Source: Paragordius varius
Lineage: Eukaryota; Nematomorpha
DNA length: 64,000 nucleotides
Assembly: GCA_964247055.1 (NCBI GenBank)
Contig: OZ176057.1
Coordinates: 3,596,001 to 3,660,000, forward strand
Reading direction: 5' to 3'
Positions 25,401-39,001 of the stretch are shown here, in pieces; the stretch's first letter is position 1; each line of letters starts with the position of its first letter. The translations under genes and the position numbers were made by a program. A model generated the notes under the pieces. It was not told the origin of the DNA, did not search any database, and saw only the letters and a list, made by a program, of their open reading frames with translations.

Positions 25401-28379
25401 AAATTTACTGTTTTATTTTAGAGTTTCACATGAGCGGAAATTATAATGTATATATATTAATTAATTAAATTTAGAAGTAAATCAACCAAAAATCCATACT
25501 TATCATCGTAATATTAATTTGTGTTATAACAAACTTGTTACAGGGTTCATACGGATTGTTGGTTGATAATCTACTTTAAAATCTATTTTGCATAAATTAT
25601 ATAAATAATTTCCCTATGTAAGATTCCAAAATAAAACGGTATAAATTTTTTATTCACTCATAAGCCAGATGACAAAAAAATGAAAAAATAAAAACCATAT
25701 TTTGATATCTAAGTTTTTTTACCGAATATGAATGATAAGATTTAATAGTGAGTTTCTAATTTAAGTATCATAGAATTTTTTTATCTTTAGTATATATTTC
25801 CTCAATATATGTCTAAAAGTTTTTCATTAATCAGAGATATCTAGTTGTAAATATGTTTTGACATCCCTCTCTGGAAAATAATTTCAATTTTGGTCTGACA
25901 TAATTAAGCTTGACTTCATAAACCCTATGTTAGAGCGTAAGGTCCGCCTAATTTTATATAATATTTTAATTATTACATTTGATCCAGCTGTCTTTGCTTT
26001 TTTTTAATTTTTTGATATTTATTTGGAAAGTTTTAATAACAATATAGTTAAGTTGCAATATAGTTTGTACTAAAGAATTTCTGTTAAAAGCGGATTTAAA
26101 TTGCGTACAACACATTGTGATTTTTTTCCACTTGAGAGAAAGGGGGAAACGTTTATGAATGAAAATTCATCTAGTTTTGACAGAGAGTCTGTACCTATTA
26201 TGATCAAGGATTAGTTTTTAGATATGGTAAATTACCACAAATAAAAACATAAATATTGAATTGGGCATAAATTTATATATCGCGAAATATTTCATTTGGT
26301 ATGCATAATATCAAATTATATGGTCATTTGGAAAAGTATTATTTTCGCTAAATTTCTAACTGAAATCGTCTTTGTTCTATATTATCGGTGTGATTGTAGA
26401 ATAATGTTTCAAAGTATTTGAGTGTTATAGCAATCTTTATACTTACATTATTTATCGATTTTGTGTTGGATTTTTAAGCCGAGATTTGTTTTTCTATATA
26501 ATGTTTTTTTTATTGCGCAATAGACACCCGAATTACTTGGATTTATGAATAAATCGGCACTTCAACACTCGGTTACTTCAAATCTTTTGTTGCCTTCACT
26601 GTTATATCCTAATGCTCCTCTTTTTAATGGACATTCATCTAACGATTTATCTATGAACAACACACAAACTGTATCCCATGAGTGTAGTACTTCTGCCGTT
26701 CCAACATCTATTGTTTTGAGCATGAACTCAAACGAATATAATCTTTCCTCCTATTATGGCGCAACCAATACCATGAATTCTTCAGGAACTGCGATGACAG
26801 AAACATTACCACTCAGTCTGACAACCAATGTTACAAGTTGTTGTGATTCAAATCTTAACCAGACTTTACATGGCTCGACCGGGATCCAGCCAAATTCTCC
26901 CGACGAAACTTGTTCTCGGATTAGTTGGCAGGCTCGTAGAGGCTCGGCATGTTCAAACGTATCTAATGCAAGTAGTCAGCCTGCCTCATCCCACAACAAC
27001 AATGGTGGAAACATGGGAATAGACATAAGCTCTATAATGACCTCGGTACCGTCAGAAAATTTTTCTGTCCTGGGACTTATGGAAAATCCAAATCAAGTCA
27101 ATGCCCTTAATCATACCCGAATGCATTACCTTCCGCATTTATCTCAACACTCGGACAACATAAACAGCACGGATGATCGGTTAGAGATTTTGGACGAATT
27201 TTTACACGAACAGACGGTAAAATTTAAAAAAACCGAAAATGTATCTCTTGGTGCATTGGATAAGCAACATTTGGACATTCATTGCAAAAGTGAGAAGTTT
27301 ATATCAGTTCAACAAAACAATGATGACACTGACGATGATATAATAATGGCCGCAGCCCGGGCCATGGCATTTAGGAAAAGCAATTCTCAAAGAAGGGGAA
27401 GTGCACCTTTGACTCTCTGCCACACTACTCATGTATCTCCGCCTTCTAATTTATCAATGACATTCTCTCCAACTCAACCATTAGCAAAAAGGAATGCCTT
27501 TAATGTTATATCATCGAATACCGGTTTGTAATAGTATAAAATATATTTAAGCCACAAAATTTAAAAGCTTAACCCATTCATTAATCGTCAAATACAAATA
27601 ATTATTTTTTCATTAATTTAGAAGATGGTCAATTCAGTATGTTGGTGGATGGAATACCTTGTGAATCAAGTTACAAAGAAACATATATTCCCCCTGCTCC
27701 TCCTCCGAATCCTGCAAAAACTCCTCCACGATCTCATAGCACGAATTTTCTTGAAGTGCCATACCTATTTAATAGTCCTGTTAAATCATTGTCACCGGTG
27801 GCAACGGCGCCTGGTGGTGTTGTTGGGAAAACAACACCCCCACAACCCCTTGCTACCAGTAACATGAAACGATACCCTTCCCCATTAAGCGTAAAGGAAT
27901 ATAGCCCATTAATAAATTTTTCAACTGGGCGACGAATTCCATCCCCCTACTTTGGGACACCGGTAAATGTTCCAAAATATTCTAATCAAAATCAAATCAA
28001 CACAGCACCTAATTCGTTTAGGAGACATACGGCACACAATATCTTTGATGACCACCAATCATATTTTCCCGGTAACCAAAACAATTTAAATAAATACCAT
28101 GAAAACATTCATCTGAGTTCAAACACTCCAAATCCATTTGAAATAAAAAATAAATTACGAAATGAAGAATTTTTTAAAACTACAAATGAATCAATTGGTG
28201 CTACTATGTTTTGCGATGAACCAAATCCTAATGATTCGAATAAAATAACAAATGATGATAAAAATTCTTTTTTTACCAGTGACAATAAAATTGATAGTCA
28301 TCAACAGCATCCAATCAATATAAACCCAAAATTTAAGAACATTGATAATAATCCTTTTTATCAGTTTATTGGCGAATAA
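18990..28379 (+). CDS. MEF2: MEF2 MADS-box transcription factor
   Basis: MEF2 dimers bind A/T-rich YTA(A/T)4TAR sites and drive muscle and other differentiation programmes. Six coding exons: 18990-19043, 19913-20116, 20752-21444, 21578-22258, 26524-27523, 27622-28379; phases are consistent and the product is about 1129 residues, roughly double the usual 450-550. The MADS box (1-57: [18 protein letters not shown] then [20 protein letters not shown]) and the MEF2 domain (to about 92: [20 protein letters not shown]) are unmistakable. Position 10 is Pro where the family has Arg. The remainder is low-complexity N/S/P/T-rich sequence with little recognisable conservation. It contains [11 protein letters not shown] near residue 280, which fits an acidic-tail SUMO consensus, and two RRGSA motifs (exon 5) of the basophilic-kinase type. 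Introns 2 and 4 carry MITE-like elements; intron 4 is 4.3 kb. A 5' non-coding exon may exist but is not visible. Confidence 0.95.
19084..19366. mobile_element. Family A element, copy 5 (right end lost in microsatellite)
   Basis: It begins ATACCATACACAATTTAAA with TTCAAATTTACCC motifs, has the core AATAAGTTATGTGTTTTCG...TTATTATTTTTTCAGTAT, and ends in GAATTTAAATTGTTCATC before running into TA repeats. It lies 40 nt after MEF2 exon 1. Confidence 0.7.
19363..19433. repeat. Compound (TA)n-(CATA)n microsatellite
   Basis: About 44 nt of TA repeats followed by seven CATA-type units, located in MEF2 intron 1 at the right edge of a family A element. Confidence 0.95.
20285..20513. mobile_element. Family B palindromic element, copy 2
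   Basis: Left end ACAGTTATGTATCCTTTAT, right end AAAGGATACCTGACTGC. The arms pair through AACGAAA...TTTCG and AAGAGCTC at the hairpin tip. Located in MEF2 intron 2, transcribed with the gene. Confidence 0.8.
22795..23093. mobile_element. Family A element, copy 6
   Basis: Left end TATACCATTTACAGTTTAAA with three TTCACCC-type motifs, core in the reverse orientation (AATAATAAACTATGCCATTA), right part GGGTGATTTGAATTGTTCG then decay. Located in MEF2 intron 4. Confidence 0.75.
23094..24619. other. MEF2 intron 4, stretch without recognised features
   Basis: AT-rich intronic sequence. A 75-codon frame at 23153 is compositional noise (F, I, Y and L only). A word AAGGCTTCGCCGACC at about 23994 recurs in inverted form at about 30132 (AGGCGAAGCCGACC), suggesting further decayed repeats. 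Confidence 0.4.
24620..24778. mobile_element. Family H right end, copy 4
   Basis: CGGGGTTTCTAATGACC, ACAATTTGAATCGAATGACT, AAAATG-type spacing and a decayed TTCCAAATTTTAA end align with the right terminus of family H copy 1 (CAATTTGAATCGAAGGACTA). The short open frame here is a shadow of this repeat. Confidence 0.6.
24976..25765. mobile_element. Family F element, copy 2 (one outer end missing)
   Basis: Starts GTGTGCAAAAACAATT, TCATGAGATAGCTCAAGCG, TTTACGACCTAG as in copy 1. It then reaches a pair of inverted inner blocks: TTTATGACGGTATAAAAAAT (about 25386) and AAAACGGTATAAATTTTTTA (about 25634). Homology to copy 3 runs in reverse. The distal arm end is lost after GATTTAATAGTGAGTTT. Located in MEF2 intron 4. 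Confidence 0.65.
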
Positions 28380-28567
28380 TATTAGGAAATGAAAATTTTA
28401 TTGCCTTTAACCTATAAAATACCTCTTTTTTTGAAAACTTTGATAGTGTTTTGTGTTTATATAATTTTATACAGTATGCATATATAGTAGATATTTTACA
28501 ATCACTAGTCATTTTTACATAGTTAATAGATTGATAAATAGTCAACTTGAATGCACGTACCACTTTT

Positions 28568-28573
28568 AATAAA
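28568..28573 (+). terminator. Possible MEF2 polyadenylation signal
   Basis: First AATAAA after the MEF2 stop codon, about 190 nt downstream. In such AT-rich DNA the hexamer is common, so this is only a candidate. Confidence 0.35.
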
Positions 28574-29570
28574 ATTAATTTTAATTACTATAGATAATTT
28601 AAAAAAAACGTCTACAACATACAAAAATAATTATATCATAAAATAATCTTTCAAAAATCATAGCACAATTTTTTATACCAAATAAAACAGTTTTACTTAT
28701 TATATTTGAATTATATCTGTGAAATCAACTATTGCTCATCCATTTATTAAAATCATAAATGTATATGTATAATATATATGAACATATTTTATAGTAATAA
28801 TAATTACAAATTATGTTACACCTAACTATTCAACAAAATTTATTTTATATTTTTGGCCGGTATGATTTTTTTATGTAGCCTTATTATTAAATAGTACATA
28901 TATATATATTCATATTTAGATGTTGTAACAATAAAAAAACCAAGTCCGATTCGCTATGGATTTATATAAAATGGTCATTGCAATATTTTGTTTAATAAAT
29001 TTTAATACTTGATATATATATATATATATATATATATACCAACAATATTTTTTATATATTTTTATTATATTGAAGATATTTATATACATAGTTCCACAAT
29101 ATAACATCTTGATAAATTATATAAATTTTAGTGAGAAAATTTACAAAACTATAGTGTTTATGGGCGTATAAGGAATTTACTGGAAATTGCTTGGTACACG
29201 GATTAATAACACTAGACAACAAATTTTAACTGCCAATTTTGTAAATTTAAAATTCACTTTATTAAAGTACGTAAATAGTATATCTGGAAAAAAATGGTAT
29301 AACACTTAATATTTTTTAGGTATTTATAAAAATTGGCCTCGAACATTAATTTCGAATTATCAAAATTAAAAGTTTTAGAGATATATAGCATGTATTTTAT
29401 AAAATTCATCGCAAAAAACTGAATCTTATGAATGGTAGTTATAAAGTTATATGACGTCCTATGGCCAAATTTTTAACCGATATATAAGTGAAAAAAATTT
29501 ACAAACAAACTAATTAAATACAAATAATTTTAATTATTCGGGTCACATTATTTTTTTAAAAGATATAATT
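28574..29570. other. Intergenic, no gene seen
   Basis: AT-rich spacer with a TA microsatellite at 29011-29038. Nothing else is supported. Confidence 0.5.
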
Positions 29571-29750
29571 AATGGCCGGTTTGAATGACATAAAAGCAAT
29601 AAATACCAAAAAAACTTTTTGGTGATATCTTTTTAGACATTCATTGCCATCTAACAAAGTTTGAGTTATTTCATCCATTAATTTTTAATAATATTTAAAT
29701 TAAGAAAAACGTTCTCGCTTCGCGGGTTTGTCGCTTCTATGTCCAATATT
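29571..29750. repeat. Dispersed repeat K, copy 1
   Basis: Shares with 44086-44232, in inverted orientation, the series TGACAT, TTTTTTAGACATTCAT, CAAAGTTTGA, TCGCTTCG and ATGTCCAATATT in the same order. Further fragments of similar type (TTGGCCTCGAACATT, TTGGTCTCG) lie at 29333 and 30063. Confidence 0.55.
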
Positions 29751-30229
29751 AACTCTCGATTTAAAACATAATATGTATTTTATAGCGGTTTCATTAATCT
29801 TTCGAATGATATATTACAAATGCGCTGTTGTATATTTTAAAGAAAAACATTTTTTCGTAAAATTATGTTAAAGAGGGCGCATACAAATTATTAATATATA
29901 AGAAAAATTATATTTTTATATATACAACTGTTAAATGTTTGTAATTATCAGAAATTGCAAAAAACTCGAATGACAGAAAAAATTTGTCTAGTGTAATGAA
30001 AAGCCTATACGCAAATAAATCCAAAAACAACTTTGGCATAATTTTCATTAGAATGTTAAAAAATTGGTCTCGTTATGCGGTATCATTCCTTACAAATACG
30101 TGATGTTTGGAAAGGAAGAAGGGCAAAAGGCGAAGCCGACCTCATATGAGATATTTAAACATAATAAAATAGCAAACTAACATTACATTGATACCCTATA
30201 AGAGAGTAAGAAATGGGAATAAACAGTTC

Positions 30230-30975
30230 ACACTATAATTTATATATCAAAATAAAAATAAAAAATATTTTTATTTTTTCGTTTTTCTGTCATCTGGTGT
30301 ATGAGTCTATAAAAAATTTATGCTGTTTATTTTGGAATCTTACATGAGTGGGAAATATAAACTATATTATTTATGCAGGATAAGGTTTAAAAGTAGTGGA
30401 ATATCAACCAAAAAGACTTACAAATCCCTGAAATTTCACCACAAAGTTTTGTGTTATGTAGATATAGGTTGATTTTTCACTACTTAATTTTATTTTATAT
30501 TAATTTATATACTTAATAATTTTCGCTCAGAAATAAAACAGTTTTTTTATACCGTCATAAACTGTGAAACAAAAAAGTGAAAAAATAAAAAAACATTTTT
30601 TAGATTTTGAGATATAAGTTTTTTACTGAATAAAATATGAATGTCAAGTTGATAGTGAGTTTAACTAGCACGAAAAATTATTTTAATATAGTTTATAAAT
30701 TTTTTTTGTCCTTTTAGTGTGTTAAAGAAAAATATCTCTTGACCTGAGATCTCAAAGACACCCTATAGGCTATTTATATATTGAAAACTCCTAAAATGAT
30801 AAAAAACCATAATTTATATTGAATTATCCTTAATTTTCACTTTTTGCCCGATTTCGATTTTATCTCAATATTTCAATAGCTAGGTCGTAAACAAATAGAA
30901 ATTTAAGGCAAATGAATAGGCTGGTCATAAGAGCTACCCTATAAAAAACTATTTTGTTAAATATTTTTGCACACA

Positions 30976-30978
<3 letters not shown>
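30230..30978. mobile_element. Family F element, copy 3 (reverse orientation, left end missing)
   Basis: Contains TTTCTGTCATCTGGTG, ACAGTTTTTTTATACCGTC, TTAGTGTGTTAAAG, CTAGGTCGTAAACAAATAG and GGCAAATGAATAGGCTGGTC, ending TTTTTGCACAC. It is the mirror of copy 2 and abuts an AT microsatellite. Confidence 0.65.

Positions 30979-31013
<35 letters not shown>
30976..31013. repeat. (TA)n microsatellite
   Basis: A TA run immediately outside the end of family F copy 3. Confidence 0.95.
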
Positions 31014-31017
<4 letters not shown>

Positions 31018-31264
31018 GATAAATATCAAATAACTAGCTAGCCCTGTCACAATTCTCTGTTAGTCTCTCCAATAATTATTCTTGATAATTTGAAATAAAT
31101 AGAGGTAATGGAGATAAATAATAATAAAAAACATATTAAGTAAAAGAATGTATTTAATTATTTTTTTACGGGTTTTCGCATAGGCTCGAATATGGTTTAG
31201 ACCATATTTACACTGTCCTTTATTAAAGTTATTATTTAGCTATTATTTCATGTATTTCAAGATT

Positions 31265-33135
31265 TTCGTTTTAAATCATGATTCAAAGTTTTATGTAAAA
31301 ATTGTGCTCATACTGCTGGGATCAAGGGGTATAAAAACATATCGTTTGTGGTCCCTTTTTAAGGGAAAAATGTTTTTATACGAATTCCTCAGAAATGTGT
31401 TTAACTGAACTCGTATGGCTTCTTATTGAAAATTCTCCAAAACCACGGCATTTTTGTATAGGGTCTCAGTTTTACACCGGTAGGCCCCTACGCATAGACC
31501 TGAAAGAAAAGGGCTAAGTTAAATTCTTTGCCTTTATAGGGCAAATATTTTGAATCATCTTTGATACCATTGTCTTATGGGTTATTTAAAAAAATACATC
31601 AACACTATATAATCCTTATATGATGGAGTATTTTTAGGGCTTAAAGGCCCCAAATTAAGACTAGGAAACGCCTGACTTTATTTTTTAGATTACAGGTAAT
31701 ACTTCAAGCTTTTAATGAGCTCATGTGGCTTCATAATTCTTCTGTAAATTAGCTCCAAAACAACGCAATTATTATATAAAGGGGGAATATCTGGGATTAT
31801 CATGGATTCCATATGTTTCTATAAGTTCTTGGTAGTATTGCTTCAAAACAAAATATGGCGGCCCATTTTTCAACGCGTAAAGCCTTACTTAGCCACTCAT
31901 TTAAATAATCCCCTATACTAAAATATTTGTTTTTAAGGGGTTACAAATTATTTTAGGCCCTTATTGGGCTCACATATTTTCATTGGTTTTCGAAAATTTG
32001 GCACCAAAGGCATGCTGTATCGATAAACGCGGGTAGCCCCCAAGCCAGGGGAACAAAAAGCGCTCGATTATTGCCTCAATTCAGGTAATACCTGTTATAT
32101 TGATACATATATGGGATTTTCGAAAAATTGCTTCAAACCATTAAGTCAATCTATGATGCCACATTTTTCAGGGCTATCAATTAAAGGTAATTTTTAAAAC
32201 CGCTCTACTTAAAATATTACCTTTTTACGGGTATTATTTCAGGCCCTTATTAAACTTAGATGGCTTGATATGTTTTTTATTTGTATCCAAAGTCACACTG
32301 AATCGATATGATGGCGTAGTTGTAGGCGGGTATCCCCCTACCCAGAGGCCAAAATAAACGTTTGATAAGAAATTTTGCTATAGGGGAAATCATCATTTAT
32401 TCCATATGTTCTTGATGGTTTTTTCGAAAAATGGGTTCAAAACTAAATAATAGTTCAATAATAGCGCATTTTTTAGGGCGCAAAGGTCTGAATTAACGGC
32501 TAATTAAAAAAAACCCGTCGACTAAAATTTTCCTTTTTACGGGAGATATTTTAAGCACCTTGAACTCATATGGCCTGATAGGTTTTATGAAATTTATCCC
32601 CATATGAACGCTTTTTGATATGACGGGGCAGTTTTTAGCGGGTATCTCCTTACCCAGCAGCCATATAAAAAGAATACACACCTAAAATTTTTGCCTTTTA
32701 ACAGGAAATTCCTGAAATCCTTATTGTATTATAGTCTCATACCTTGGGAAAAAACGAGATTCAAAATATTATTTTTGTGGACTAATTTTTTTTGAAAAAA
32801 ATAGCGTTTTACGGGAGAGGCGGGTAAAAAGAGGGCCTAAAAAAACGAGCGGACTATGTTTGCGCAATCGAAAATGAGTAAAAAAAAATCATTGAAGTAT
32901 AATGGTCTAAAACACGTTTTCCGAAAAATTGTCTCAAAGACACAATTTTTGTGGACTTCCTCTTCCAAAAAAACCGTTTTTACAAGAGGTGGACCCGAAC
33001 AGTGGGGCTAATTTAAAAAAAGGGCGAAGCTTGTCAGGGATTCATTTATTATTATTTTTTTCGATATGATTTGAATGGGTCTCCCGGTTTTCCAACAGTT
33101 CATAAAGCCAGTATTTTCCATTTTTATAAATATAT
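31265..33135. repeat. Family E array 1 (about 300-bp monomers)
   Basis: Degenerate head-to-tail monomers are marked by the recurring block GCGGGTAGCCCCCTACCCAG (variants at about 32027, 32323 and 32638; a more decayed form near 31480). Each is followed by AAAAAGCG...TTTTTGCC and AATTTNGCTTCAAA/TGGCGCATTTTT words. The right end is unique: GGGCGAAGCTTGTCAGGG, then GGGTCTCCCGGTTTTCCAAC, ending near TTTCCATTTTTATAAATA. No conserved reading frame crosses the monomers. The same assembly recurs at 39640-41535. Confidence 0.8.
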
Positions 33136-33509
33136 AGATTATAGATATTACAGACTTCAATGTGTTTAAATAGAATATAATAAATATTTTTTAATATAGC
33201 CTTTTTTTCATAATTACTTACATTATCATCAGATATCAATGCCTAAACTCAGCAGTTAAAAAGTTAGTACGGAGTTTCGGAATCAATATCTTTTTGAGGT
33301 TTATCATCCTGCAATCACAAATTCTATCAAAAGATCTGCTTTATTCAAATTAACATTGAAAAATTTGCCTATTAAATTATTTTTTAAATAACTCTTGTTA
33401 TGAGGGCTCAATTTTTAACAATTAAATATTAATTTTCATGATCTCTTAAATCGGTTATCCAATTCATGTTGCAAACCATTCCATACCTGTGCCTTAACCC
33501 AAAAACTTT

Positions 33510-34535
33510 GGGTCGGGTGATAAAAAATTTTTTTTGACTTGACTTGCAAGTTTTTCAAGTCATGGCTTGCTTTCATGTGATAAAAAAAATTTAACATTAG
33601 GGCACTTAAGTCAAGCGAGAAAACTTAATAAGGAGGTGATAAAAAATCATATGTTCAAGTAAAACTTAAAGATTTTGCAAGTGTGGTGTAAGGCACACTT
33701 GACAGATTTAAAAATATGGATAAAATTATTTTGGAAACTATTTATATACAAAATTTAGGTTTTATATGTAATTTAAACCTTTATTAATTCTATAAATTGT
33801 TATTTGATAAATTTTGGCTAATTAATCTATACATTGGGTGGATACAAAAGAGGTAAATTTATAGAAAAACTCTGCTAATATTAAATAACATGGCACATAA
33901 AAATATGCTAAATATATCAATTCTCTGACCGGAAAAAAAATTGGATTCTCGAAAATTTCTTAAAATTAATAATTAAATATTAATCTTGTGATTTCAATTC
34001 ATTTAAAAGCAAAACTTCACTTTTATCCAATGTAAAGAATTTATTTCATCATAAATTTATTTCGAATCTATTGTTTATAATCAATTAAAAATAATTATGT
34101 TATATTGTGTAAACATCTTCCCATTATATTTGCAACTGGACTCCAAACAAAATAAGTAGTGTGGTAAAATAATGGAAAGCTTTTTAAGGGCGAATGGTTT
34201 CATCAATCTAAAAATTATTACCAAGCTCACAATTTAGAAAACTCCATATTATATAAGATACGTGCCAGTGAGTTTGAAAAACTTCAATAAATGCATATTG
34301 TATTTATTGTTTATCTTTTTGTGTTTTATTTCATAAATTTTAGCTGAAAATGATCAAAAAAATTTCCATAAAATTCGAATTGGGTGGCAAAAAACTCTTA
34401 GATTCATAAGCAAAAGACTTGACTTAAGTGTTTTTTTTATCGATCTTCAATTTTACACTTGCTGGCTTAAGTAATCTTGCTCAACTTGCCACGCTTGGCC
34501 TACAAGTCAAGTGCGACTTTTTTATCACCCCACCC
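33510..34535. mobile_element. Family D element, copy 3 (complete)
   Basis: Starts GGGTCGGGTGATAAAAAA and ends TTTTTATCACCCCACCC. It is flanked by TTT at 33507-33509 and 34536-34538, again consistent with a 3-nt target duplication. Internally it matches the nested copy at 13621. Confidence 0.88.
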
Positions 34536-34748
34536 TTTCACTTGAAGAAATAATCCCTATATCTGAATCTTCTGTGATTTGTTTTTGGTTTTCCAGCATG
34601 GGTTGATATAGAAATATCCAAGTTTTCACATGAATTGGCGTTTTTTATGGCTTCCCCGTAAAGTTGATTCCGAATATCTGATAATTATATAATTAAGGAA
34701 TGAAAATCTTAAAATGCTTAATTGAAATTATGGGATCTTGCAATCTAT

Positions 34749-35767
34749 GGGTGGGGTGATAAAAAAATTTTTTTACTTCACTTGCAAGTTTTTCAAGTCA
34801 TGGCTTGCTTTCATGTGATAAAAAAATTTAACATTAGACGACTTAAGTCAAGCAAGAAAACTTGATTCGGAGGTGATAAAAAATCATATGATCAGTTAAA
34901 ACTTAAAGATTTTGCAGTGTGGTGTAAAGCACTCTTGACAGATTTAAAAATATGGATAAAATTATTTTGGAAAGTATTTATGTAAAAAATTTAGATTTTA
35001 TATGTAATTCAAACCTTTGTTAATGCCATAAAATTTTAATTAATTTTAGCTAATTAATTTATTCATTAAGTGGATAAAAAAGAGGACAAATTTATAGAAA
35101 AGCTCTCCTAATATATAAGAGCATGGCATATAAAAATATGCTAAATTATCTATTTCTTAACGCAAAAAAATTTGATTCTCGAAAATTTCTTAAACTTAAT
35201 AAATAAATTTCAATCTTATAAAATATCAAATCTTAGTTTATTAAACGCTAAAGGTTACTTCATTATTAACTAATGTAAAGAACTTATTTCGTCATAAATT
35301 TATTTCGAATGTAATGTTGATAATCAATTAAAAATAATATATTATATTGTAAGAACATTTTCCCATTATATTTGCAACTGGACTCCAAAAATAAGTAGTG
35401 TGGTAAAATAATGGAAAGTGTTTTAAGGGCGAATGGTTTCATCAATCTAAAAATTATTACCAGGCTCACTATTTAGTAAACCCTATATTATTAAATAAGA
35501 TATGGAGTGAGTTTGAAACACTTCAATCATATTGTATTAATTGTTTATCTTTTTGTGCCTTATTTCATAAATTTTGACTGAAAATGATCAGAAATGTTCC
35601 CATAAAATTCAAATTGGGTGGCAAAAAACTGCTACATTCATAAGCAAAAGACATGACTTAAGTGTTTTTTTATCACCGATCTTCAAGTGACTTTCTGGCC
35701 TAAGTAATCTCGCCCACCTTGCCACTCTTGGCTTACAAGTCAAGTGCGACTTTTTTATCACCCCACC
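34749..35767. mobile_element. Family D element, copy 4 (complete)
   Basis: Starts GGGTGGGGTGATAAAAAA and ends TTTTTATCACCCCACC. The flanks (CTAT and AAGT) do not show an obvious duplication, perhaps because the last base was lost. It lies 213 nt from copy 3 in the same orientation. Confidence 0.87.
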
Positions 35768-36599
35768 AAGTATCAGCCAGAAAATTGTTGTTCTTCTAAA
35801 TCAAACTGATCACATCTTGTTTCACTAGCATATGAAATATTTTTACCTAAATCTAATATATAAAATCATCTATTCACGCAACAGTGGCATTAACTTGGTT
35901 ACATCAAAAAGTGCCAAATGTGTTTCTGATATGGAGCACCTACTATAAAAATATAAATAACTTTTTTAAACTCCTCAGAGCAATAGCAAAAGCATCATGA
36001 TAGTCCTGATACATTTTCATATTGGGAGATATATATTTCATCTTGTTTTTTTTTGTGGACACGGATATTAATGCTTTTGTGGAAAGCATTAAGCTAACAA
36101 AGTTTTATTAGGATAGTGAATTTTGCGATTATATTTTACCACAAAAATCCTAATACTTTTCTGACAGAAAATATATCAAATTTTACCATTCCCCCAAATG
36201 CATTTATTTAGAAATCAGACGTTTAATTCGTGTTAAGAGCTATCCAAATTTAATTTTTAGTTAAAAACTGTAAATAATATAAGCTCTCATATCTAATAAA
36301 GGAAAGGGAATGATCATTAATTTATGACCAAATTTTTAAGAAGTTTATTTACGAGCAAGCCCAGGGATTCTCTACATAAAAAGAAATATAAAATTGGGAA
36401 TGCTTCAATAAACAACCCGATAATTAATAAATGCTGAGAATTATGTGCCATAAAAAAATTTTTAGGCTTTTCAACATATCTTAAATTTTCTTTTGTAAAT
36501 TATAGGCCATAATGTAAGGATTTTTTACATTTATTCACACTTTTGTTTTTCCTCTAACGACTAACTGCATGTTTGCTAATTCGGCCAAAAATACACCAA
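35768..36599. other. Intergenic, no gene seen
   Basis: AT-rich spacer. 35908-35970 (TGATATGGAGCACCTA...TATAAATAACTTTTTTA) resembles 46620-46690 in direct orientation, a minor dispersed repeat. Confidence 0.45.
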
Positions 36600-37153
36600 A
36601 CATTTAAAATATAATTTAATAAATCATTGTAATTCCAAATGTTATTAAAGTTTTAAACATTTTTCTAACATTAGATTAAAACCCCAGACTATATTTTAGT
36701 TAATATTTTTAAAAACCTACCGAATAAATGGTTTCAATTCAAATTTAAGCTTTAAAAAAATAATCCGAAATATCTAACGAAAATTTAGTTTGAAAAAAGC
36801 TCCATATAAAACTACTTCCACCATTTAAAAACATTTTCGCATTTAATTAAATTAAATAAAACTAAAGCTAAATTTTATTAAAATCACATCTAATATTAAT
36901 AAAAAGAGAAAAAGTGGTTAATTGTTATAATAAAATTTACTTAACCCACACACCTTATGTTAACTAAATTTTTAATTTTAAGTTTTACCATAACTATAAT
37001 ATTAAGTATTTTAATTATGATATATTTTGGATTAATGTTATATAAGTACAAATTTTTGCCATGGCTTTTTGGTTTAGTTTTAACCAAGCAAAGAGTAAAA
37101 CCCCACTTTGAATTGAAAACCGAAATGAATTTGTTGTATCCAATTGTTAGGTA
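36600..37153. mobile_element. Family H element, copy 3 (left end missing)
   Basis: Aligns with copy 1 through TAAAACTAAAGCTAAATTTT, ACATCTAATATTAATAAAAAG, GTTAACTAAATTT, TTAATGTTATATAAGTACAA and the right terminus GTATCCAATTGTTAGG. It ends about 97 nt before the RPS9 start codon. The two overlapping short frames here are shadows. Confidence 0.65.
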
Positions 37154-37238
37154 AGGATTGAATACAGATTGACATGCGATTTCGTTCAAATTATTAAAAA
37201 CACATATGATTTATTGTGTGTTCGCATAAGCTTACTGA

Positions 37239-38964
<1,726 letters not shown>

Positions 38965-38995
38965 ATTAAAATATACGAAAAATTATTGTTTAATT

Positions 38996-39001
38996 AATAA
39001 A
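38996..39001 (+). terminator. RPS9 polyadenylation signal
   Basis: AATAAA 32 nt after the stop codon, a typical position for the short 3' UTR of a ribosomal protein gene. Confidence 0.6.

Noticed and set aside
28366-28563. Minus-strand frame after MEF2
   Set aside because: Antisense to the MEF2 stop and 3' UTR; no homology recognised.
36941-37189. Overlapping short frames on both strands upstream of RPS9
   Set aside because: Both fall in a family H transposon remnant; composition is that of AT-rich noise.
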